Shown: in pieces, positions 58,505-64,000 of the stretch
Layout: the number at the start of each line of letters is the position of its first letter
Numbering within the stretch: the first letter of the stretch is position 1
Origin: Microbacterium foliorum
GTDB taxonomy: Bacteria; Actinomycetota; Actinomycetes; Actinomycetales; Microbacteriaceae
DNA: 64,000 bases
NCBI RefSeq assembly: GCF_006385575.1
Contig: NZ_CP041040.1
Location: 1,984,001-2,048,000, forward strand
Direction: 5' to 3'
Position numbers and translations under genes: made by a program
Notes under the pieces: model-generated
What the model was told of the DNA's origin: nothing
Databases searched by the model: none
The model's input: the letters and a program-made list of their open reading frames with translations, nothing else

Positions 58505-59746
58505 ATGTCCGCACCAAAGAAGATCTTCGGCATCATCCTCGCCGGCGGCGAGGGAAAGCGTCTCATGCCCCTCACAGCCGACCGAGCAAAACCTGCAGTG
58601 CCTTTCGGCGGACAGTATCGCTTGATCGATTTCGCGATCTCGAACCTCATCAACTCGGGCCTGCGCCAGATCGTCGTGCTCACGCAGTACAAGTCGCACA
58701 GCCTCGACCGCCACATCTCGCAGACGTGGCGCATGTCGGCGCTCCTCGACTCCTACGTGACATCGGTGCCGGCGCAGCAGCGTCTCGGCAAGCGCTGGTT
58801 CTCGGGCTCCGCTGACGCGATCCTGCAGAGCCTCAACCTCATCAACGACGAGAAGCCCGACATCGTCGTCGTGATCGGCGCAGACCACGTGTATCGCATG
58901 GACTTCCGGCAGATGCTCGACGCACACATCGAGTCGGGTGCGAAGGCCACCGTCGCCGGCATCCGCCAGCCGCTCGCGATGGCTTCACAGTTCGGTGTGA
59001 TCGACGCCGACACCGAGTCGGGTCGCATCAAGCAGTTCCTCGAGAAGCCCACCGACATCGCGGGCCTCGAGGACTCTCCCCACGAGGTGCTCGCCTCGAT
59101 GGGCAACTACATCTTCGACGCCGATGCGCTGATCGCCGCCGTCGAGGCAGATGGAGAATCCCCCACCTCCGGTCATGACATGGGCGGCGACATCGTGCCG
59201 TACTTCGTCGACCGGGGCGAGGCCGGCTACTACGACATGAAGCGCAACGACGTTCCGGGTTCCTCCCCGCGAGACCGTTCGTACTGGCGTGACGTGGGTA
59301 CCATCGACTCCTTCTTCGACGCGCACATGGACCTGATCTCCACGCTGCCCATCTTCAACCTCTACAACATGGAGTGGCCCATCCACTCGCAGGCCGTGAA
59401 CTCGCCGCCCGCGAAGTTCGTGCGAGACTCCGTCGGGCGCATCGGCAATGCGATCGACTCGATCGTGTCGCTCGGATCCGTGCTCTCGGGCACGCATCTC
59501 GAGCGCAGCGTCGTGGGCCCGTGGACACTTGCCGGCGGCGGTTCGACCATCACCGATTCCGTCGTCTTCGACGGTGTGAGAATAGGGGCGGGTTCCCGCG
59601 TGCATCGCGCCATCCTCGACAAGAACGTCGTCCTCGCCGATGGTGCGACCGTCGGCGTCGACCGCGAACGCGATCTCGCCAGAGGCTTCACCGTGACCGA
59701 ATCCGGCATCACCGTGGTGGGCAAGGGACTCTTCATCGAGCGCTGA
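58505..59746 (+). CDS. glgC: Glucose-1-phosphate adenylyltransferase GlgC
   Basis: 413 aa. The pyrophosphorylase motif [20 protein letters not shown], then [32 protein letters not shown] and [19 protein letters not shown] are diagnostic. The C-terminal part is a left-handed beta-helix. It makes ADP-glucose for glycogen or maltosyl compounds. Confidence 0.96.
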   Translation: MSAPKKIFGIILAGGEGKRLMPLTADRAKPAVPFGGQYRLIDFAISNLINSGLRQIVVLTQYKSHSLDRHISQTWRMSALLDSYVTSVPAQQRLGKRWFSGSADAILQSLNLINDEKPDIVVVIGADHVYRMDFRQMLDAHIESGAKATVAGIRQPLAMASQFGVIDADTESGRIKQFLEKPTDIAGLEDSPHEVLASMGNYIFDADALIAAVEADGESPTSGHDMGGDIVPYFVDRGEAGYYDMKRNDVPGSSPRDRSYWRDVGTIDSFFDAHMDLISTLPIFNLYNMEWPIHSQAVNSPPAKFVRDSVGRIGNAIDSIVSLGSVLSGTHLERSVVGPWTLAGGGSTITDSVVFDGVRIGAGSRVHRAILDKNVVLADGATVGVDRERDLARGFTVTESGITVVGKGLFIER

Positions 59747-59752
59747 GGATGC

Positions 59753-59793
59753 CGACCGAAGACCGCGATGCACGGACGGGCAGCCTTCGGTCG
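59753..59793 (+). terminator. Possible terminator after glgC
   Basis: CGACCGAAG (59753-59761) and CTTCGGTCG (59785-59793) form a 9-bp perfect stem with a 23-base loop. It abuts the -10 box of serB, so it could instead be regulatory. Confidence 0.35.
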
Positions 59794-59807
59794 ATAAGCT
59801 CGGAGAC

Positions 59808-60443
59808 GTGACCGCCGCACGATTCCTCGTCGTCCTCGATGCCGATTCCACCCTCATCCGCAATGAGGTGATCGAGCTGATCGCCGACGAGGCCGGCCGC
59901 CGTGACGAGGTGCAGGCGGCGACCGAGGCGGCGATGCGCGGCGAGATCGACTTCGCCGCGAGCCTGCGCTCACGCGTCGCGGCTCTCGAAGGCGTGCTGG
60001 TCTCGGGTCTCGCCCGTGTGCTCGCCCGCATCGAACCGACCCCCGGCGTGCGCGAGCTCACCACAGCCGTGCATGAGCGCGGGGGCGTCGTCGGGGTGGT
60101 GTCCGGCGGGTTCCACGAGATCCTCGACGACGTCGCACCAGGACTCGGCGTCGACCGCTGGCGCGCGAACCGGCTCGGTGTCGTCGACGGCGCGCTCTCC
60201 GGTCGTGTCGACGGCGAGATCGTCGACGCGGCGGCCAAAGCGACCTCGCTGTGCGAGTGGGCGGACGAACTCGGCGTGCCCCGCCACGCCACGATCGCCA
60301 TCGGAGACGGCGCGAACGATCTGCAGATGATGGCGGCCGCCGGGCTCGGTCTGGCGTTCAATGCGAAGCCCGCCGTGCGCGCGGCCGCGAGCCTCGTCAT
60401 CGGCCCGCAGGATCTCTCCGAGGTCATCGCGCTGCTGCCCTAG
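59808..60443 (+). CDS. serB: Phosphoserine phosphatase SerB
   Basis: 211 aa HAD phosphatase. The catalytic loop is VLDADSTLI (DxDST), motif II is VVSGGFHEILDD, and motif III is IAIGDGANDLQMMAAAGLGL. It catalyses the last step of serine synthesis. It lacks the N-terminal ACT domain of longer SerB proteins. The GTG start has TAAGCT (59795-59800) seven bases upstream, a leaderless pattern. Confidence 0.92.
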   Translation: MTAARFLVVLDADSTLIRNEVIELIADEAGRRDEVQAATEAAMRGEIDFAASLRSRVAALEGVLVSGLARVLARIEPTPGVRELTTAVHERGGVVGVVSGGFHEILDDVAPGLGVDRWRANRLGVVDGALSGRVDGEIVDAAAKATSLCEWADELGVPRHATIAIGDGANDLQMMAAAGLGLAFNAKPAVRAAASLVIGPQDLSEVIALLP

Positions 60444-60463
60444 CGGATGTCCGAGGCCCCGCC

Positions 60464-60469
60464 TAACCT
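60464..60469 (+). promoter_or_regulatory. -10 box for leaderless transcript of 60476
   Basis: TAACCT is followed by six bases and the ATG. Confidence 0.45.
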
Positions 60470-60475
60470 CGGCGC

Positions 60476-61174
60476 ATGGACATCATCCTCATCCCCGGTC
60501 TCTGGCTTGATGCATCCAGCTGGAGCGACGTGACCACTGATCTCGAACGCGCCGGGCACACGGTGCACCCGCTGACCATGCCGGGGGTGGGTCTTCCCGC
60601 CGCCGAATCCGGTGATATCGGCATCGCCGACTGGGTCGATGCCGCTGTCGCGGCTGTGGACGCCGTCGCCGCACCTGTGGTCGTCGTCGGTCACAGCGGC
60701 GGTGGCAACGTCGCCTGGGGCGTCGCCGATGCGCGGCCAGACCGCGTATCGCGGGTCATCTTCGTCGACACCGTGCCGCCGCCGTCCGGTTTCGGCATCA
60801 GCGAGTTCGAGATCGTCGACGGCGTCGTCCCTTTCCCAGGGTGGGACTTCTTCCCGGCTGAAGACGTCGACGACCTCGACGCTGCGACCCGTGCGCGCAC
60901 CGCGCCGCTCACGCACAGCGTGCCCGCGCGCGTGCCCACTGATGCGATCGAGCTCGGCCCGGGGGCGCGCCATCGGGTGCCGGTGACACTGCTCATGGGA
61001 GGTCTCGACCAAGAGACGTTCGAGTCCGAGCTTGAGCAGTGGGGGCCGTATGCCGAGGAGTTCCGTGCGATCGACGATGCCGAGGTGGTGCGCATCGACT
61101 CAGGTCACTGGCCTCAGATCTCGATGCCGAACAGGCTCGCCACGCTGCTCGACGCCGCGATCACCCGCCGATGA
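60476..61174 (+). CDS. Alpha/beta hydrolase
   Basis: 232 aa. MDIILIPGLWLDASSWSD gives the oxyanion loop, VVVGHSGGGNVAWG the nucleophile, and IDSGHWPQI the C-terminal His. The substrate is unknown. It has its own leaderless-type promoter and is convergent with fabG. Confidence 0.87.
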   Translation: MDIILIPGLWLDASSWSDVTTDLERAGHTVHPLTMPGVGLPAAESGDIGIADWVDAAVAAVDAVAAPVVVVGHSGGGNVAWGVADARPDRVSRVIFVDTVPPPSGFGISEFEIVDGVVPFPGWDFFPAEDVDDLDAATRARTAPLTHSVPARVPTDAIELGPGARHRVPVTLLMGGLDQETFESELEQWGPYAEEFRAIDDAEVVRIDSGHWPQISMPNRLATLLDAAITRR

Positions 61175-61195
61175 CGGTGCGTTGACGTCTGGGCG

Positions 61196-61903
61196 TCAGT
61201 GCCCCATGCCGAGGCCGCCGTCGACGGGGATGACTGCGCCCGAGATGTACCCGGCGTCATCCCCTGCGAGCCACGTGACAACACCTGCGACCTCATCGGG
61301 CGTCGCGAAACGTCCGGCCGGGATGTTCGCCTTGTACTGCTTCTGAGTCTCTTCGGGAAGCTCAGCCGTCATGTCGGTCTCGATGAAACCCGGCGCGACG
61401 ACGTTCGCGGTGATGCCGCGTCCGCCGAGCTCACGAGTGAGCGAACGTGCGAAGCCGACGAGCGCGCTCTTCGACGCGGAGTAGTTCACCTGGCCGGCCG
61501 AGCCGTAGAGGCCCACCACACTGGAGATGAGGATGACCCGGCCGAACCGAGCCCTCAGCATGCCCTTCGACGCACGCTTCACGACGCGGAACGTGCCACC
61601 GAGATTCGTCGCGACCACGCTGTCGAAGTCGTCCTCGCTCATCCGCAGCAGCAGGGTGTCCTTGGTGATGCCGGCATTCGCCACGACGACCTCGACGGGT
61701 CCGAGCTGCTGCTCGACCTCGGTGAAGGCCGCATCGAGCGCAGCGGCATCGGTGACGTCTGCGCGCACGGTGAGAGTGCCCTCGGGGCCTTCGCCGCTGC
61801 GAGCCGTGACGGCGACGCGGTAGCCGTCCCTGACGAATCTTTCGGCGATCGCACGGCCGATGCCGCGGTTTCCGCCGGTGACGAGGACGACGCGAGAACT
61901 CAT
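61196..61903 (-). CDS. fabG: 3-oxoacyl-ACP reductase FabG-like SDR
   Basis: 235 aa from the ATG at 61903 (AGGAG five bases upstream). The NADP motif is VTGGNRGIGRAIAERFV, the active site is SSVVGLYGSAGQVNYSASKS (Ser-Tyr-Lys), and NAG(I) is present. The size and the VAPGFIETDMT motif fit FabG, which supplies the reduction step missing from the fab operon at 44-48 kb. Other SDR substrates are possible. Confidence 0.88.
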   Translation of the reverse strand: MSSRVVLVTGGNRGIGRAIAERFVRDGYRVAVTARSGEGPEGTLTVRADVTDAAALDAAFTEVEQQLGPVEVVVANAGITKDTLLLRMSEDDFDSVVATNLGGTFRVVKRASKGMLRARFGRVILISSVVGLYGSAGQVNYSASKSALVGFARSLTRELGGRGITANVVAPGFIETDMTAELPEETQKQYKANIPAGRFATPDEVAGVVTWLAGDDAGYISGAVIPVDGGLGMGH

Positions 61904-62042
61904 TTCCACTCCTGATCTGGCCGGTGCGGGGGTGGCGGCCGGGTCGTCATCGATCCTACCGATGATGTCGCGACTGGATCGGGGCGACGTTTGACAGAAC
62001 AGCGCCGTGACTGGAACGCTGAACCCGACGAAAGGCTTCACC

Positions 62043-62636
62043 GTGAGCGACAACAGCATCCCCACTCCGCCTGACGCACAACCGAGTCCCCCGCCGCCGG
62101 CGCCCGCGCCCCCGGCTCCCCCCGCTCAGCCCTACCAGGCGTATCCCGGTGCGGCACCGTCGGTCGCCCCTTCGCAGGGCTACCCGACGTCGCCGCAACC
62201 GCCGCAGTACGCCCCCCAGCAGCCCTACGGCTCTGCTGTGACTCAGCCCTACGGCGCCGCAGCACAGCCGCCCTACTACGCTGCGTCCGCTCCGGGTCAG
62301 CCCGGCGCCGGCTATCCGAGTTACGGGGCGACGCCCTACTCCGCGCCTCGCCCCGCGAGCGGACTTGCGATCACGTCGCTGATCTGCGGAATCGCCGGGG
62401 TCGTGCTCTTCTGGGCCGTCGTGCCACTGCTCGCCTCGATCGTCGCCGTCATCACGGGTCACATGGCGCTGCGGCAGACGAAGCAGAACCCGGCGATCGG
62501 CGGCCGCGGGATGGCATTCGCCGGTCTGATCATGGGCTACATCATGGTCGGCTTCCTGGTCATCGGCATCGTCATGACGGTGATCAGTGCCGTGTTCTTC
62601 GGCGCCTTCACACTGCCGTTCCTCTTCTCGACCTGA
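62043..62636 (+). CDS. DUF4190 membrane protein with Pro/Tyr-rich tail
   Basis: 197 aa from the GTG at 62043 (GAAAGG seven bases upstream, as at aceE). The first 110 residues are a disordered Pro/Gln/Tyr-rich region with repeated PYG units. Two C-terminal membrane helices (SGLAITSLICGIAGVVLFWA and FAGLIMGYIMVGFLVIGIVM) flank the DUF4190 motif GHMALRQTKQNPAIGGRGMA. Function is unknown. Confidence 0.82.
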   Translation: MSDNSIPTPPDAQPSPPPPAPAPPAPPAQPYQAYPGAAPSVAPSQGYPTSPQPPQYAPQQPYGSAVTQPYGAAAQPPYYAASAPGQPGAGYPSYGATPYSAPRPASGLAITSLICGIAGVVLFWAVVPLLASIVAVITGHMALRQTKQNPAIGGRGMAFAGLIMGYIMVGFLVIGIVMTVISAVFFGAFTLPFLFST

Positions 62637-62672
62637 GCTGCAGACGGGCGCGCCGTCCTGCCCGCACCGGCG

Positions 62673-62678
62673 TAGGCT
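62673..62678 (+). promoter_or_regulatory. -10 box upstream of 62688
   Basis: TAGGCT is followed by nine bases and the GTG, near-leaderless. Confidence 0.4.
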
Positions 62679-62687
62679 GGACTCATC

Positions 62688-63044
62688 GTGAAGAGCAAGC
62701 CCCTGGTCCCTGCTGTCACCTCGCTTCCGCAGTCGCCGAAGGACGAGGCAGACCACCGCGTGCGCCGATATGCGGTCACGATGACCATCCGCATCGTCTG
62801 CTTCGCGCTGATGATGTTCGTGCAGCCGTACGGCTGGTACACGTGGGTGTTCGCGCTGGCCGCCGCCCTCCTTCCCTACATCGCGGTCGTGTTCGCCAAC
62901 GCGGGGAGCGACAGCACCGAGACGACGGCAGAGTCCCCGGTTCAGCAGCTGGAGGCGCCGACCCCGGCCCCGACCCTGCCGGTCGAACAGGACTCCGCTC
63001 CTGACGTCATCACCATTCACGAAAGCCGCCAGGATCGCGAGTGA
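62688..63044 (+). CDS. DUF3099 family membrane protein
   Basis: 118 aa from a GTG. Two helices (RYAVTMTIRIVCFALMMFVQ and WVFALAAALLPYIAVVFANA) around PYGWY match DUF3099, an actinobacterial family of unknown function. The C-terminal tail is Thr/Pro/Glu-rich. A GTGA overlap couples it to the next gene. Confidence 0.85.
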   Translation: MKSKPLVPAVTSLPQSPKDEADHRVRRYAVTMTIRIVCFALMMFVQPYGWYTWVFALAAALLPYIAVVFANAGSDSTETTAESPVQQLEAPTPAPTLPVEQDSAPDVITIHESRQDRE

Positions 63045-63235
63045 GTGGACTGGAGTGCTCGCGTGCCGGATGCCGGAACGCGGCGACCAAGCAGGTGGTG
63101 TGGCGCAATCCCCGTATCCACGCCGCTGACCGTGAGAAGGTCTGGCTCGCATGCGATGAGCACGTCGACTTCCTCCACGACTACTTGGCAGCCAGGGACT
63201 TCCCCGTGACAGTGAGAGATGGTGTTCCCTCGTGA
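63041..63235 (+). CDS. Small Cys/His protein, possible zinc finger
   Basis: 64 aa, GTG start overlapping the DUF3099 stop. CSRAGC near the N-terminus and CDEHVDFLHDYL near residue 38 could bind zinc. It overlaps the SURF1 gene by four bases. The family is not recognised. Confidence 0.7.
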   Translation: MSGLECSRAGCRNAATKQVVWRNPRIHAADREKVWLACDEHVDFLHDYLAARDFPVTVRDGVPS

Positions 63236-64000
63236 GTGCGCGGATGGGTAGATGGACCGTGTACGTGCTGATCGCGATCGGATTCGCGATCGCCTGCGCG
63301 TTTCTGTCGAATTGGCAGTTCGAGCGCAACGAGACGCGATCCGAGCAGATCGCACTCGTCGAGAAGAACTACGATGCGGACCCCGTGCCGCTCGCCGCCC
63401 TCATCGGCCCCGACGGAACGCTCGATCCCGGTGATGTGTGGCATCCCGTGGTGCTGAGCGGCGAGTACATCGCCGACGAACAGCTGCTGGTGCGCAATCG
63501 GCCGCATGGCGGGACCAGCGCATTCGAGGTTCTGGTGCCGTTCCGTGACGCCGACGGTCGTGTGTTCATCGTCGATCGCGGATGGGTGCCGCCGGGCGAC
63601 GGCGACTCCCCGGATTCCGTTCCGGCGCCTCCGACCGGTGAGGTCGAGGTCATCGTGCGTCTGCGTCCGGGCGAGCAGCTTCCGGCCTCCGGGCGAGGCG
63701 CCCCCGAGGGGCAGGTGCCCACCATCAACCTCCCGTCGATCGCCGAGCTGGTCGACGGAGATGTCATCACGAGCGCGTACGGGCAGATCGTCAGCGAGGA
63801 CCCCGCCGGCGAAGGAACCCTCGGCGGCTTCAGCTCGCCCACAGACGACCCCGGCCCGCACCTGTCGTACGCGATCCAGTGGATCCTGTTCGCGCTGATG
63901 GGCTTCATCTTCATCGGGTACATCATCCGCACCGAGATAGTGAAGCACCGCGAAGAGGTCGAGGGCATGCCGGCACCGGTGAAGAAGTCCCGGCGGCGCG
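63232..64000 (+). CDS. SURF1-family cytochrome oxidase assembly protein, C-terminus cut
   Basis: At least 256 residues from the GTG at 63232, open to the window end. The N-terminal helix (WTVYVLIAIGFAIACAFLSN) with WQFERNE, then RNRPHGGTSAFEVLVPF, VFIVDRGWVP and a second helix near the end (YAIQWILFALMGFIFIGYII) match SURF1. SURF1 helps assemble haem-copper cytochrome c oxidase. It ends a three-gene coupled set. Confidence 0.9.
   Translation, partial: MSARMGRWTVYVLIAIGFAIACAFLSNWQFERNETRSEQIALVEKNYDADPVPLAALIGPDGTLDPGDVWHPVVLSGEYIADEQLLVRNRPHGGTSAFEVLVPFRDADGRVFIVDRGWVPPGDGDSPDSVPAPPTGEVEVIVRLRPGEQLPASGRGAPEGQVPTINLPSIAELVDGDVITSAYGQIVSEDPAGEGTLGGFSSPTDDPGPHLSYAIQWILFALMGFIFIGYIIRTEIVKHREEVEGMPAPVKKSRRR

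Noticed and set aside
62043-62370. Repeat-rich DNA that could suggest a repeat array
   Set aside because: It encodes a Pro/Tyr-rich protein segment with degenerate units; there are no spacers or exact repeats as in CRISPR.

Overview
The window is chromosomal DNA from a high-GC Gram-positive actinobacterium, most likely Microbacterium or a close relative in the Microbacteriaceae. Supporting signs are the codon bias and long antisense shadow ORFs of GC-rich DNA, the FasR-fabD-fabH-acpP-fabF fatty-acid cluster, a homodimeric AceE, actinobacterial families (DUF3145, DUF3099, MetP/MetS, GlgA/GlgC) and many apparently leaderless genes. The genus is an inference from gene content. I saw no rRNA, insertion sequence, integrase or CRISPR array.

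Positions 1-32,600 hold one large flagellar locus, almost all on the minus strand and bracketed by two FliA/WhiG-like sigma factor genes (1591-2442 and 31725-32582). In transcription order the modules are: fliC alone; fliD-fliS-fliT-like; flgB-flgC-fliE-fliF-fliG; fliH-fliI-fliJ-(119-aa ORF)-fliK-flgD-flgE; flbD-motA-motB-fliM-fliN-fliO; fliP-fliQ-fliR-flhB-flhA-csrA; flgN-flgK-flgL-fliW. Six modules begin at one promoter type, GGTTAC, a spacer of 13 or 14 bases, then GTCGCGATAGT. There are no P- or L-ring genes, as expected for a Gram-positive cell, and no chemotaxis genes. A stress-type P-type ATPase and a pyridoxamine-oxidase-like gene sit between the terminator of the flgE operon and the promoter of the flbD operon.

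The most interesting signal is in the 5' leaders. The flgB, fliH and fliP operons share a triplicated leader of about 70 bases at almost fixed distances. It has two small hairpins, each showing a GGA motif in its loop. The fliC leader has a hairpin with a GGA loop plus a GGAGGA ribosome site. This is the layout expected of CsrA targets, and csrA and its antagonist fliW are both in the locus. csrA lies at the end of the fliP operon, whose leader is one of the predicted targets. This suggests that CsrA-FliW controls the basal body and export apparatus as well as flagellin, with feedback on csrA.

Positions 32,700-40,600 are a mixed region: a sulfite-oxidase-like/FAD-reductase/DUF6510 operon, small membrane proteins (one of 37 aa), a GH65 phosphorylase, the MetP/MetS transporter with its 44-aa subunit, two DUF7882-like paralogues (one frameshifted), and a tRNA-Val. 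Positions 40,700-48,450 carry aceE and the FasR-regulated fatty-acid synthesis operon. Positions 48,460-64,000 are housekeeping and accessory: a divergent yczE/yczR pair with a perfect operator, DUF3145, a putative Fe(II) oxygenase behind a DtxR/IdeR-like iron box, a one-protein DUF262/HNH nuclease, rpmE2, an ABC ATPase, divergent glgA/glgC, serB, fabG, small membrane proteins and a SURF1 gene cut by the window end.
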